Positions 41,880 through 50,576 of a DNA stretch of 64,000 nt are shown in pieces; positions within the stretch are counted from its first letter, which is position 1; every line of letters starts with the position of its first letter. The notes beneath the pieces are model-generated. The model saw nothing but the letters and a program-made list of their open reading frames with translations, searched no databases and was not told the DNA's origin. Source of the stretch: Paenibacillus sp. JDR-2 (GTDB taxonomy: Bacteria; Bacillota; Bacilli; Paenibacillales; Paenibacillaceae); the NCBI RefSeq assembly GCF_000023585.1, contig NC_012914.1, forward strand, positions 5,835,501 to 5,899,500, in the 5' to 3' direction. A program made the position numbers and the translations under genes.

Positions 41880-43082
41880 CTACGTCCGGGCCTCTTGCAG
41901 AGCGCGTTTTCTATCGCTTAGCGTCAATGCGAAGCACAGAAGCAGAACGACGCAAGCAAGCGTGTAAGGGTAATTAATATCCATATCGAACAAGAATCCG
42001 GCGATGATTGGTCCGGCTATATTGCCAAGGCTCGTAAAGGCCGAGTTCAAGCCCGCCACATAGCCCTGCTGGTCCTTCGCCACCATCGACATTTGCGTAC
42101 TGATCGCCGGGCGTAAAATATCTATCGCCAGGAAGATAATAAACGTTACCGCAAACACCATCCAGAACTTATGAACAAAGAGCGTCAGCACGATAAACAA
42201 TCCGGCAAACAAAAGACATATGGAGATGACCCGCCGCTCGCCAAACGTCCTTAGAATCCAGCTGAATATCGTGACCTGAACGACCGCGCCGGCAATGGAG
42301 CCAAACGTAATAATAAAGGCGATATCCTTCGGCTCATAGCCGAATTTGTGGTCGACGAACAATCCGAATACCGTCTCGAAGTTCGCTAGTCCAAAGGACA
42401 TGACAAAAACGATAATCAAGGCCAGGAAATACGGCTCTCGATACGAATAACGCAGCTGCGTGATAAAGCCGCGCTGTTCCTTCCCGGCTGCGGAGGTTTC
42501 CGTTGCCTCTTCCTGTACGGGCTTCGACTCCGGAAGAATAATCAGGTTGATCACGGCTGCAAGGACACCCGCTGCGCCGGCAGCGTAAAACGGTGCCCGA
42601 ATGCCAAACTCGGCAATGTAACCGCCAATGCCGGGACCAATAATAAAGCCGGTCGTAATGGCCGCGTTTATAAAGCCCATGCCCGACGCACGCTCTTCCT
42701 TCGTCGTAATATCCGCCGCGTAAGCCATCACGGCCGGCATAATCATAGCGGCGCTAACCCCGCCAAGCAGCCTGGATACGAATAATAGGACCGAGGATTC
42801 CGCGAACCCGAACATAGCCTCGGAGACGGCAAACACAAGCATGCCGATAACGATCATCCTTTTTCTGCCGAATTTGTCGGACAACCGTCCGGCAAGCGGC
42901 GAGAACAAGAGCTGCGTCAGCGAGAACGCCGCCACAAGCAGGCCCACAATTCCTCCCGTAATGCCAAGCGTCTCCATAAACTTCGGCATTATCGGGATAA
43001 CAAGCCCGATCCCCGTGAACACTAGCAATAAATTAAACATCAGGATAAGCAGAGCTCCCCGATTTTTAAGCAATAAGGTCAT
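41880..43082 (-). CDS. MFS drug-efflux transporter (12 helices)
   Basis: 400 residues. Opening FNLLLVFTGIGLVIPIMPKFMETLGITG and the motif A loop LSPLAGRLSDKFGRKRMIVIG are typical of drug:H+ antiporters such as NorA/Bmr/TetA-like proteins. GPGIGGYIAEFGIRAPFYAAG is motif C, diagnostic of exporters. A GGGGGAA site precedes the ATG. It lies 72 bp downstream of a TetR gene whose operator half-sites recur in front of it, so drug-induced derepression is likely. The substrate is unknown. Confidence 0.9.
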   Translation of the reverse strand: MTLLLKNRGALLILMFNLLLVFTGIGLVIPIMPKFMETLGITGGIVGLLVAAFSLTQLLFSPLAGRLSDKFGRKRMIVIGMLVFAVSEAMFGFAESSVLLFVSRLLGGVSAAMIMPAVMAYAADITTKEERASGMGFINAAITTGFIIGPGIGGYIAEFGIRAPFYAAGAAGVLAAVINLIILPESKPVQEEATETSAAGKEQRGFITQLRYSYREPYFLALIIVFVMSFGLANFETVFGLFVDHKFGYEPKDIAFIITFGSIAGAVVQVTIFSWILRTFGERRVISICLLFAGLFIVLTLFVHKFWMVFAVTFIIFLAIDILRPAISTQMSMVAKDQQGYVAGLNSAFTSLGNIAGPIIAGFLFDMDINYPYTLACVVLLLCFALTLSDRKRALQEART

Positions 43083-43114
43083 TTTATAATTCCCCCGATT
43101 TCCAAGCTGTTCGA

Positions 43115-43136
43115 ATACTGAATATTCATTCTAGAT
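43115..43136. promoter_or_regulatory. Second TetR operator-like site, imperfect
   Basis: ATACTGAA-N6-TTCTAGAT lies upstream of the MFS gene. The left half and the spacing equal those of the perfect site at 43788-43809; the right half differs at four positions. Confidence 0.5.
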
Positions 43137-43154
43137 TATTGCAGAAAAAAAGGC

Positions 43155-43754
43155 CTAGCGGGCCGGTGTGGCAATGCCGTGCAAAAACACGTCCATAGCC
43201 AACCGGTAAGCCGCCAGAGCTTCCTCCCGTTCCATTGATCGCGTGTGCTGATTCAGGCCGTACATCAAGCTGTCCAAAATAATCGCAAGTCCGGTCACAT
43301 TCGAGGATTGAAATTCACCGCTGTCGATTCCCCGTTGCAGCAAATCCCGGTTAAAGTCAATATAACCTTTTACCATCTCATTAATGCGTTCTTCGACTTC
43401 CGGATTTTTCTCCGCATTGTTGAAGAACTCGTCAACGGCTTTGGTAAGCGGATGATTCAGCTGATCATGCGCCAGATGCTCGGCCATGCCATACAGCTTA
43501 TCGATGGTGGTCTTGTACTGCGGCTCCTTCGCGAGCCAAGTCTCTTCCCATTCCGTGTTCCAATCCTCAATCAGATGCAGGAACAGCCCTTCCTTGCTTT
43601 TGAAATGATAATAGATATTGCCTGCGCTGCAGCCTGTCGCTTTGACGATATCTTCGATAGAGGTCGCTTTGTAGCCCTTTTGCACAAACAATGTCCGCGC
43701 CGCATCTGCTATCTTTCTCTTTGTCTGCTCGGTTTGCTGCTGCTTCTTATTCAC
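43155..43754 (-). CDS. TetR-family repressor
   Basis: 199 residues. The N-terminal helix-turn-helix is standard (IADAARTLFVQKGYKATSIEDIVKATGCSAGNIYYHFKSKEGLFLHLIE). The C-terminal ligand domain resembles AcrR/TetR_C-type pump regulators. The start is GTG at 43754 with GAGGTGAG upstream. It precedes the MFS pump gene in the same direction and has a perfect palindrome ATACTGAA-N6-TTCAGTAT 33 bp upstream, pointing to autorepression and control of the pump. Confidence 0.92.
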   Translation of the reverse strand: MNKKQQQTEQTKRKIADAARTLFVQKGYKATSIEDIVKATGCSAGNIYYHFKSKEGLFLHLIEDWNTEWEETWLAKEPQYKTTIDKLYGMAEHLAHDQLNHPLTKAVDEFFNNAEKNPEVEERINEMVKGYIDFNRDLLQRGIDSGEFQSSNVTGLAIILDSLMYGLNQHTRSMEREEALAAYRLAMDVFLHGIATPAR

Positions 43755-43787
43755 ACCTGACTCACCTCGCTTGAACTTCCGATTTCG

Positions 43788-43809
43788 ATACTGAACGTTT
43801 ATTCAGTAT
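43788..43809. promoter_or_regulatory. Probable TetR operator
   Basis: ATACTGAA (43788-43795), CGTTTA, TTCAGTAT (43802-43809) is a perfect 8-bp inverted repeat directly upstream of the TetR gene. Confidence 0.65.
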
Positions 43810-43843
43810 TGTAATGGATAAAGAATATAAAGGCAACTCCAAC

Positions 43844-43883
43844 AAAAAAAGCTTAGCAAGGACCAGGACCCCATGCTAAGCTT
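43844..43883 (-). terminator. Terminator of the GH43 gene
   Basis: AAGCTTAGCA (43849-43858) pairs with TGCTAAGCTT (43874-43883); TTTTTTT follows on the minus strand. Confidence 0.8.
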
Positions 43884-43895
43884 TTGTCTTCTGTA

Positions 43896-44840
43896 TTATT
43901 GGCCAGGAGTGCCCCAAACTTCTACTAACGCCTCATATTGAGCTCCGGTCAGATTCAGGAACGAACCATGCCTCTTCTTCGCAGCCCCCAGGTTATACTC
44001 TTCCGGATTCAGAATACGGAACTGCCCGCTCGACAAGTCTTCCGTAATAAGCGGCAGATACCCCTTGCCGGTGGCATACTGATCGACCATCAGGCACCAT
44101 TCGTTTCGGTCGTTGAACTTGAATACTTCCGGCCCCTCCACTCCGAACAGCCCGTCCAATACCGGCGAATGCAGCTCCCGGAACGAGGAAGCAGCTAAGG
44201 AATTGCTGCTCTCGACCGTTATGCATTTGGTTGTCTCGTCCTTCGAATATCGGTAATACGTGCTTCCTTCCCGAATAATCGTCGTATCGATCACGTGATT
44301 GCCGCGTTCGATATATTTCTCCGGCTTCGTAAAGGAAATAAAGTCTTTCGTCCGGGAGCTGTAAATAATCTGCTTAGGCTCCAAATCGTCTTCTTTGGTC
44401 ATCGAGGCCCAAAAAATCAGATGCTCTCCCGCTTCCTCGTCAAAGATCGTCTCCGGTGCCCAGACGCAGCCCGCATCCGGCAGATCCATCTCAACGCTTC
44501 TCTCCTTTGACCAATTCACCAGATCCGCCGACTCCCAAATGATAATCGACCGGCTGCCGCGATGCTGTGCCGTATCCCAGCCTTTGTCATTCGCAATGCG
44601 GAGATCCGTCGCAATGATATAAAACTTGTTATCAAGCGGAGAGCGGATAATAAACGGATCCCGCACACCTTTCTCGCCGATGCCGGATTGCAATACCGGC
44701 TTGCTGTCATTCAGATCATTCCAATGCAGCCCGTCCCGGCTCACCGAAAAATAAACCTGCTCGCCATTCTCATGCTCGCCGGTAAAATGCACAAACAGAT
44801 AAGCCTCAAAGGGCTGATTCTTTCCTTGTTCTACTGACAT
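43896..44840 (-). CDS. GH43-type five-bladed beta-propeller glycosidase
   Basis: 314 residues, single domain, no signal peptide. GH43/arabinanase-like features: FSVSRDGLHWNDLND, GVRDPFIIRSPLDNKFYIIATD, DAGCVWAPETIFDEEAGEHLIFWAS, and VEGPEVFKFNDRNEWCLMVDQY, which supply the expected acidic residues. It probably removes arabinose or xylose from short oligosaccharides in the cytoplasm. GAGGAGG precedes the ATG. Monocistronic. Exact specificity cannot be read. Confidence 0.8.
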   Translation of the reverse strand: MSVEQGKNQPFEAYLFVHFTGEHENGEQVYFSVSRDGLHWNDLNDSKPVLQSGIGEKGVRDPFIIRSPLDNKFYIIATDLRIANDKGWDTAQHRGSRSIIIWESADLVNWSKERSVEMDLPDAGCVWAPETIFDEEAGEHLIFWASMTKEDDLEPKQIIYSSRTKDFISFTKPEKYIERGNHVIDTTIIREGSTYYRYSKDETTKCITVESSNSLAASSFRELHSPVLDGLFGVEGPEVFKFNDRNEWCLMVDQYATGKGYLPLITEDLSSGQFRILNPEEYNLGAAKKRHGSFLNLTGAQYEALVEVWGTPGQ

Positions 44841-45158
44841 GAGCTAGTCCTCCTCAATGAATTGCTTCGCATAAAGCTCTTGCTCCAATTATCCGGTACA
44901 AGAGGCGGCTTGATAAGCCCTTATTATGCTATGAACTGACCTATTGTGCTTTATTTCGGACCTCCATAAAGATCAAGAAGTTTTCTCCGCTGCAAACAGT
45001 TTATTAACTTTTTAAACAATAAATCACAAAGCACTTAAATTATCAAACTTAAAATAGATAAAACTTTATATTGTTAATCCCATATTCTTCTGCTATACTC
45101 AGTCTCACTAACATGTTAGAAAAACTCACACAAATAAAACAAAAAGGGAGATGTGTTG
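44841..45158. other. AT-rich divergent region with a strong promoter
   Basis: 318 bp between the GH43 and amidase genes. Apart from the promoter at 45071-45099 it is A/T-rich with many short direct and inverted runs and no other recognised element. Confidence 0.5.
45071..45099 (+). promoter_or_regulatory. Extended -10 promoter of the amidase gene
   Basis: TTGTTA (45071-45076), a 17-bp spacer and TATACT (45094-45099), with TGC before the -10, form a good sigma-A promoter 60 bp upstream of the start codon. Confidence 0.7.
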
Positions 45159-46700
45159 ATGAGAAACCGTTTGTCATGGAAGGTTTATACAGCTTTATCT
45201 GCTTTGATGGTGTTTAGCTCGCCAGTATATGTCGCAAATGCTGACGCGAAATCATTGCCAAAGACGCATTATCTTGCCGCAAATTCAGAAAATGTACGTT
45301 GGGGCAATATCGGGAAAGGGGATCCGGTCCTTACCGTGAACTCCGGGGATATCGTAACGGTCGAGGCTATTACCCATCATTCCGGCGATGATTACGAGAG
45401 AATGATTGAAGGCGATGCGGGCGTAGAGGATATTTTCCACTGGGATCAAGTCGAGAAGAATGAAGCATTGCGCGGACCCGGCGTACATATTATGACCGGA
45501 CCAATCGCGGTTGAAGGAGCCGAACCGGGCGACGTGTTGGAAGTGAAAATATTGGATATGAAGCTCCGTCCGAACGGGAATGAGAAGTACGCAGGCAAAA
45601 CCTTCGGCGTCAACGCTGCCGCCAACTGGGGTTACTTGTATGGAGATATGGTGGAAGAACCAAAGAAACGGGAAGTGGTCACGATCTATGAGATGAGTTC
45701 GGACGGCGTTACCGACTATGCTACGGCATTATACAGCTTCAAGTGGACGCCTCAGACCGATCCTGACGGCAAAGTGCATCCAACCATCGATTATCCTGGC
45801 GTTATCGTTGACCACGATACCGTCGAAGAGAATTTCAACGTACTGGAAGGCGTTAAGGTTCCGGTCAGACTCCATTTCGGCACGATGGGCGTTGCACCGA
45901 AAGAAGCAGACGTTGTTGACTCCGTTCCTCCATCCTACTTCGGCGGCAATGTTGACGACTGGCGCGTAACGGAAGGCGCTACGATGTATTACCCTGTATC
46001 CGTCCCCGGCGCACTGCTGCAGGTCGGAGATCCGCATGCAGGCCAAGGAGATGCGGAAATTAACGGGACGGCCATCGAGACATCCGTGACCGGCGACATT
46101 CAAGTGATTTTGCACAAGAAAGCGGATTTGAACAAAAAGCTGAACAATCTCAGCTACCCGCTCCTTGAGAACGAGAATGAATGGGTTGTACACGGCTTCA
46201 GCTACGCGAACTACCTGGCAGAGCTCGGAGAAAATGCCCAGAAGGACATCTACAACAATTCCTCGATCGACAAGGCCATGAAAGACGCCGCGTTTAAAAC
46301 AAAGGATTTTCTGATGAAAGGAATGGATCTGACGGAGGATGAAGCCTACTCCCTGATGTCCGTGTCCACCGACTTTGGGATTACGCAGGTCGTTGACGGC
46401 AACTGGGGCGTTCACGCCGTCATTACAAAAGGCCAGTTCGGCGAAGCGGAACAGAAGACTTTAGGGCTGCGAAGCGCCTTTGAAAGCTTTGGAGCCAAGG
46501 TCGGCTGGAATACGCCAACGCAAACCGTAACGATCAGCTATAACGGCAATACTCTGGCCATGACGATCGGCCAAACAACCGCAACCTATAACGGTGAAAA
46601 GATTAAGCTGACCGCCCCCGTACAGGTGTCAGGCGGAAAAGCGGTCATCAGCGATTATTCCGCAAGCTTCTATCAATCCAAGCTGTCCAAAACCAATTAA
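45159..46700 (+). CDS. Secreted acetamidase/formamidase with C-terminal stalk domain
   Basis: 513 residues. The signal peptide (WKVYTALSALMVFSSPVYVANADA) precedes a full FmdA/AmdA domain: VTVEAITHHSGDDYERMIEGD, GPGVHIMTGPIAVEGAEPGDVLEVKILD, PGALLQVGDPHAGQGDAEINGTAIE, and EDEAYSLMSVSTDFGITQVVDG. The last 75 residues (LGLRSAFESFGAKVGWNTPTQTVTI onward) form a copper-amine-oxidase-like stalk. The family hydrolyses short amides to ammonia and acid and is normally cytoplasmic; export and a stalk are unusual. ATG 45159 is chosen over GTG 45153 for spacing to AAGGGAG. Confidence 0.87.
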   Translation: MRNRLSWKVYTALSALMVFSSPVYVANADAKSLPKTHYLAANSENVRWGNIGKGDPVLTVNSGDIVTVEAITHHSGDDYERMIEGDAGVEDIFHWDQVEKNEALRGPGVHIMTGPIAVEGAEPGDVLEVKILDMKLRPNGNEKYAGKTFGVNAAANWGYLYGDMVEEPKKREVVTIYEMSSDGVTDYATALYSFKWTPQTDPDGKVHPTIDYPGVIVDHDTVEENFNVLEGVKVPVRLHFGTMGVAPKEADVVDSVPPSYFGGNVDDWRVTEGATMYYPVSVPGALLQVGDPHAGQGDAEINGTAIETSVTGDIQVILHKKADLNKKLNNLSYPLLENENEWVVHGFSYANYLAELGENAQKDIYNNSSIDKAMKDAAFKTKDFLMKGMDLTEDEAYSLMSVSTDFGITQVVDGNWGVHAVITKGQFGEAEQKTLGLRSAFESFGAKVGWNTPTQTVTISYNGNTLAMTIGQTTATYNGEKIKLTAPVQVSGGKAVISDYSASFYQSKLSKTN

Positions 46701-46727
46701 GCCATCATCCCATTCTACTCAGCAAAA

Positions 46728-46759
46728 AAGAAACGCCGGGCTGCCACCCGGCGTTTCTT
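46728..46759. terminator. Bidirectional terminator
   Basis: AAGAAACGCCGGG and CCCGGCGTTTCTT form a perfect stem between the convergent amidase and Lrp genes. Confidence 0.8.
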
Positions 46760-46773
46760 CCTGTCACGGCAGC

Positions 46774-47220
46774 TTAAATATTAAGGCCGTCCTGATTCTT
46801 ATGGCGTTTGAGCAGAATCTGATTCTGGGCGCGCAGTATCCCTTTTAGCGAATAGATCGACTCGTGCATGAACCGGTCCACCTCGTCCATATCCTCCACC
46901 AGATAATGAACGTGAAGCAGGCAAGGACCTGTCATCTCGTAGAGAACAACAACGCGCTCGTTGGCCTTCAGCGATTCCAGAATCTCGTCCAGATGCTCAG
47001 GCTGAGCCTCCAGCTCCAGGTAGGCGGATATCTTTTTGCCCAATCTTTCCGCGTTGATGACAATGGAGAACTGCTCGATAATGCCTTGATTCACAAGCCT
47101 GTCGATCCGCTCCTTCACCGCAACTCCCGACAAGCCTACCTCTTTGGCCAGATCGGTATATGAAATCCGGCTGTTCTGCGACAGCCTCTGCAAAATATGA
47201 TTATCGATGGAATCCAGCAT
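46774..47220 (-). CDS. Lrp/AsnC-family regulator
   Basis: 148 residues. The helix-turn-helix (ILQRLSQNSRISYTDLAKEVGLSGVAVKERIDRLVNQGII) and the RAM ligand domain (FSIVINAERLGKKISAYLELEA, VVVLYEMTGPCLLHVHYLVEDMDEVDRF) are intact. Such proteins control amino-acid metabolism or transport. GAGGTGAAGG precedes the ATG. It is not clearly linked to neighbouring genes; a terminator separates it from the cation transporter upstream. Confidence 0.9.
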   Translation of the reverse strand: MLDSIDNHILQRLSQNSRISYTDLAKEVGLSGVAVKERIDRLVNQGIIEQFSIVINAERLGKKISAYLELEAQPEHLDEILESLKANERVVVLYEMTGPCLLHVHYLVEDMDEVDRFMHESIYSLKGILRAQNQILLKRHKNQDGLNI

Positions 47221-47283
47221 GCCTTCACCTCTTTGACGCTATTGTAACAGATCGAACTTACCGATCTCCAGAGAGGAGCATAG

Positions 47284-47313
47284 AAAAAGGCGCTGTCCCC
47301 GGGACAGCACCTT
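47284..47313 (-). terminator. Terminator of the cation-efflux gene
   Basis: AAGGCGCTGTCCC and GGGACAGCACCTT pair with one mismatch; on the minus strand TTTTTC follows. Confidence 0.8.
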
Positions 47314-47320
47314 CCATTGC

Positions 47321-48340
47321 TTATACGCCTGCCTCTTGCGGCTGCCAGTTGCGGACTCCGTTATCTTCGATAATGCCTATCGTAACGTCTGCGATCGCCG
47401 GATCAAGCAAAAGCGTATCCCTCACCTTGAACTTGATATCATCGGCTTCCGCAAGCGTCATCCCCGGCTTCAATTCAATCAGACCTTCAACGTGGTAGTA
47501 ACGGCCTTCCTGTAAAATTCGCATCGAATAAATATCGGTTACTTCCCCATGGGAGAAAATCAACTGCGCAACCTTCTCCTCGACTTCCCGCGGCGCGGCC
47601 ACGCCAATCAGGCCAACCATGTTGTCGTAGCCTACGCGGAACGCCACCGCCACCATAAGAAGCCCGATCATAATGGTCGACACGCCATCCAGCAAGGTAA
47701 AGCTGGTAAGCGAGGTGACAACGACGGCAATCAGCGCAAGAAACGCACCGGTCGTAGCAACCAAATCTTCATAAAATACGAGGCGCGTCGGAGGCGCAGC
47801 CCGTCCGACATTTTTGAACGCCGCCGCGACAATGGCAAGACCTTTCGCCTCTGAACGCGATTCGTGAACAATTTCTTTCATCGCTTTATGTAAAACAAAG
47901 CCGTCAACGCCGATGGAGATAAGCAGGATAATAAAATTTATCCAGAAGCCATGCGACTCGGACGGGTGGGCCAACAAGTGAAAGCCCTCTCTGATCGTTT
48001 CGTAAGCCATAACCGTAACGACAATAACCGCAATCATGCAAAACAGGTTAATCACCCGGCCGAATCCGGTCGGAAATCTTTGCGTCGGCTTTTTCTCGGC
48101 AAGCACGCTGCCCGCAAATACGAAGCCCTGATTCACCGCATCCGCAATGGAGTGCATGGTGGACGCAAACATCGCGCCGCTTCCCGTCATCACCGCAGCT
48201 ACGCCTTTTACGATAGCCACTGCCGTATTCCCGACTGCCGCCGTTGCCGAAGACGTATTCCCTTTTTTCAATAAACTCCAAAAACTGTCCTTATTCCTGT
48301 CCGATTCCACTTTACAAAGTTCCCTCCATCGTTTGCTCAT
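47321..48340 (-). CDS. Cation diffusion facilitator-family transporter
   Basis: 339 residues, about six helices. Motifs GNTAVAIVKGVAAVMTGSGAMFASTMHSIADAVNQ (the HxxxD site in helix 2) and FYEDLVATTGAFLALIAVVV (helix 5) supply the metal site, and a cytoplasmic ferredoxin-like domain follows (DIYSMRILQEGRYYHVEGLIEL). It exports a divalent metal such as zinc, iron or manganese. The ATG at 48340 has only a very close AGGA; a GTG at 48310 sits 11 bp after GGAGGG and is an equally likely start. Confidence 0.88.
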   Translation of the reverse strand: MSKRWRELCKVESDRNKDSFWSLLKKGNTSSATAAVGNTAVAIVKGVAAVMTGSGAMFASTMHSIADAVNQGFVFAGSVLAEKKPTQRFPTGFGRVINLFCMIAVIVVTVMAYETIREGFHLLAHPSESHGFWINFIILLISIGVDGFVLHKAMKEIVHESRSEAKGLAIVAAAFKNVGRAAPPTRLVFYEDLVATTGAFLALIAVVVTSLTSFTLLDGVSTIMIGLLMVAVAFRVGYDNMVGLIGVAAPREVEEKVAQLIFSHGEVTDIYSMRILQEGRYYHVEGLIELKPGMTLAEADDIKFKVRDTLLLDPAIADVTIGIIEDNGVRNWQPQEAGV

Positions 48341-48412
48341 CTTCCTAGTATAGGTAAAATTACTTTACTACAATACGATGTTGTAAAAAAGTGGTTTCAA
48401 CATATTCGCTTA

Positions 48413-48491
48413 AAAAAAATGCCCGGCACAAGGTGAACGGCTATCGCCATCCTTGGCGGAGCGAATTTGATCAACCTTATGCCAGGCAATT
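48413..48491 (-). terminator. Terminator of the Gfo/Idh gene
   Basis: On the minus strand TGCCTGGCATAAGGT pairs with ACCTTGTGCCGGGCA across a long loop and is followed by TTTTTTT. Confidence 0.65.
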
Positions 48492-48497
48492 CTTCTT

Positions 48498-49541
48498 TTA
48501 TTGGAAAGGCAAAGCCTTCTTCTCCGCGCTGCTTTGAATGGCCAGCTCAATGATTTTAATCGTGTTTCTGGCATCTTCAGCCGCAACGGGTACGGGCTTA
48601 TTCGACGTAATTGCCTGAACTATTCCCTCGTAGAAGCGTTCATAGCTGCCCTGCTGCGTCTTCACCTTGCTGGTCTCCATCTTGCCGTCAACCGGTACCG
48701 TAAGCTCACCGTACCACGCTTCCTGATCCATGCCCCACTCCGGCTGGCCCGGCAAGCCGCCTTTGCGCAGCATGTCCTCCTGCGAATCCAGGCCGTATTT
48801 GATAAAGCTGCCCTTGCTGCCATGCACCTGGAACTTCGGACCATGCCGCAACACAAGCGAACCGCTGTGCAAGATAACTCTTTTCGCGCCGTAGCTTAAG
48901 ATCAGGTGGAAATAATCGGTCACCTCGGAGCCTACTCTTTGCGCCATAAGATCGGCATATACGGTATCCGGCTTTCCGAACAAATGCAGCGCCTGGTCGA
49001 TCAAATGCGAGCCCAGGTCGTACAGCATGCCCGAACCCGGACCTGCCGTTTCTCTCCATCTATTGGATACTTCCGGACGGTAACGGTCATAATGCGCTTC
49101 GTAGGATGCAATCTCTCCCAGCTCTCCAGCCTCGATAAGGCCTTTGACGGTGAGAAAATCGTTATCCCATCTCCGGTTCTGATAAACGCTTAGCAGCTTG
49201 TTTTGCCGCCTCGCCGTCTCGATCAGATCATCTGCTTCTTCCGACGAAATAACAAACGGCTTCTCGACAACAACATGCTTGCCCGCAAGCAAAGCTTGCT
49301 TCGCAAAGGCATAATGCGTCTGGTTAGGCGATGTAATGACAACAAGGTCGATGCTTTCATCGGCCAGCAGCTCCGCAAGCGAGGCGATAACTTCCGCATG
49401 CAGCAAGTATTGTCCTACCTTTTCGAAATTGCTGGACACGACCTTCGCGATCTCCATTCCTTCAACCGACTGAATAATTGGAGCGTGGAAAACTTGCCCC
49501 GACAATCCGAAGCCAACCAATCCAACTTTAACCTTACTCAT
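48498..49541 (-). CDS. Gfo/Idh/MocA-family NAD(P)-dependent oxidoreductase
   Basis: 347 residues. The Rossmann motif VGLVGFGLSGQVFHAP, the EKP catalytic block VVVEKPFVISSEEADDLIE and the C-terminal GSGMLYDLGSHLIDQALHLFG are standard. It oxidises a sugar or cyclitol in the cytoplasm; YvaA/scyllo-inositol dehydrogenase-like proteins share the same layout. ATG 49541 is chosen for the Rossmann strand position and the GGGAGTGCGGAG upstream. Divergent from the DeoR gene at 49766, which may control it. Confidence 0.9.
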   Translation of the reverse strand: MSKVKVGLVGFGLSGQVFHAPIIQSVEGMEIAKVVSSNFEKVGQYLLHAEVIASLAELLADESIDLVVITSPNQTHYAFAKQALLAGKHVVVEKPFVISSEEADDLIETARRQNKLLSVYQNRRWDNDFLTVKGLIEAGELGEIASYEAHYDRYRPEVSNRWRETAGPGSGMLYDLGSHLIDQALHLFGKPDTVYADLMAQRVGSEVTDYFHLILSYGAKRVILHSGSLVLRHGPKFQVHGSKGSFIKYGLDSQEDMLRKGGLPGQPEWGMDQEAWYGELTVPVDGKMETSKVKTQQGSYERFYEGIVQAITSNKPVPVAAEDARNTIKIIELAIQSSAEKKALPFQ

Positions 49542-49613
49542 GCTCCGCACTCCCTCTCCGTTCTCTGTCCTATCTCTATCAGTATAAAAGATGGTATGCG
49601 GCATTTCAATGCA

Positions 49614-49648
49614 AATTTAATTATTTAACTTATAATTATAATTAAATT
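49614..49648. promoter_or_regulatory. AT-rich inverted repeat in the DeoR/Gfo divergent region
   Basis: AATTTAATTA (49614-49623) and TAATTAAATT (49639-49648) are exact complements with a 15-bp spacer. In so AT-rich a region it could be chance; a DeoR operator is possible. Confidence 0.3.
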
Positions 49649-49702
49649 AAATATAAAACTAGCAATTCATCAAGTTAAAAATGCATATCCTCCCTATTTA
49701 GC

Positions 49703-49732
49703 TTGTCATTCAAAAGTACCGTTGCTTATAAT
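49703..49732 (+). promoter_or_regulatory. Promoter of the DeoR gene
   Basis: TTGTCA (49703-49708), 18-bp spacer, TATAAT (49727-49732), 34 bp before the start codon. Confidence 0.6.
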
Positions 49733-49765
49733 GGAAGAAAAATGGACGATTAAGGTGGGCAAAAG

Positions 49766-50533
49766 ATGACGCAAGAGGAACGGATTAAATCAATCGTTGA
49801 TTATATGAAGCTGAACCGGAATATTAGCATGGAAGATATCTGTACCCTGTACGAAGTATCCTACGACACGGCAAGGCGCGATCTGGTCAAGATGGAATCG
49901 GATGGCCTGATTGTCCGCGTGCGCGGCGGAGCGATTCTCTCGTCCATGACCAGATCGGTGAGCAGCTACAAAGACAGATTAACCGAGGCAGGAAGCAAGC
50001 GTTCCATCGCAATGACGGCCGCCTCTCTTATCCGGGACGGAGAGTATGTCATGCTGGATACCGGAACCACAACGCAATATGTCGCCGAATTTATGTCCAC
50101 AACGGAAAATGTGGTTGTCACGAACTCGATCGACGTTGCCGGCGTGCTTTGCGACAAGCCGCAGATTGCTACCCATTTGCTTGGAGGCATGCTGAACTCC
50201 TGGCACCGGTACGCCTTTGGACCGCGCACGGTCGAGATGCTGAACGACATCCGGGTAGACAAGCTTTTTCTCGGCACATGCGGCATTACAACCGAGGGTT
50301 TGTTCACCCCTACGGAGGAAGAAGCGTATCTTAAGAGGGAAATGATCAAACGGGCGAATCAGGTCATCATGCTGGCCGATTCGGCCAAATTCGATAAAAG
50401 CCTGTTTCACCGCGTATGCCCGTTTGACGCTATCGATCTGCTTATTACGGACGTTAATCCGCCTGCTCCTTTCGATAAGCTGCTGCAAGACCACAATATA
50501 GAAGTGATTGTTGCTTCCCCATTGCCAAAATGA
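49766..50533 (+). CDS. DeoR-family sugar-phosphate-sensing regulator
   Basis: 255 residues. The DeoR helix-turn-helix (ISMEDICTLYEVSYDTARRDLVKMESDGLIVRVRGGAIL) and the sugar-phosphate sensor domain (IRDGEYVMLDTGTTTQYVAEFM, KLFLGTCGITTEGLFTPTEEEAYLKREMI, VIMLADSAKFDKSLF) are complete. These proteins repress sugar or polyol catabolic genes and respond to phosphorylated intermediates. Divergent from the Gfo/Idh oxidoreductase, its likely target; convergent with an AraC gene. Confidence 0.92.
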   Translation: MTQEERIKSIVDYMKLNRNISMEDICTLYEVSYDTARRDLVKMESDGLIVRVRGGAILSSMTRSVSSYKDRLTEAGSKRSIAMTAASLIRDGEYVMLDTGTTTQYVAEFMSTTENVVVTNSIDVAGVLCDKPQIATHLLGGMLNSWHRYAFGPRTVEMLNDIRVDKLFLGTCGITTEGLFTPTEEEAYLKREMIKRANQVIMLADSAKFDKSLFHRVCPFDAIDLLITDVNPPAPFDKLLQDHNIEVIVASPLPK

Positions 50534-50536
50534 ACG

Positions 50537-50575
50537 AAAAAACGGCCGTGCAATCCCGCGCGGCCGTTTTTTCGT
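50537..50575. terminator. Bidirectional terminator
   Basis: AAAACGGCCG pairs with CGGCCGTTTT and T runs flank both sides. It lies between convergent DeoR and AraC genes. Confidence 0.8.
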
Positions 50576-50576
50576 T

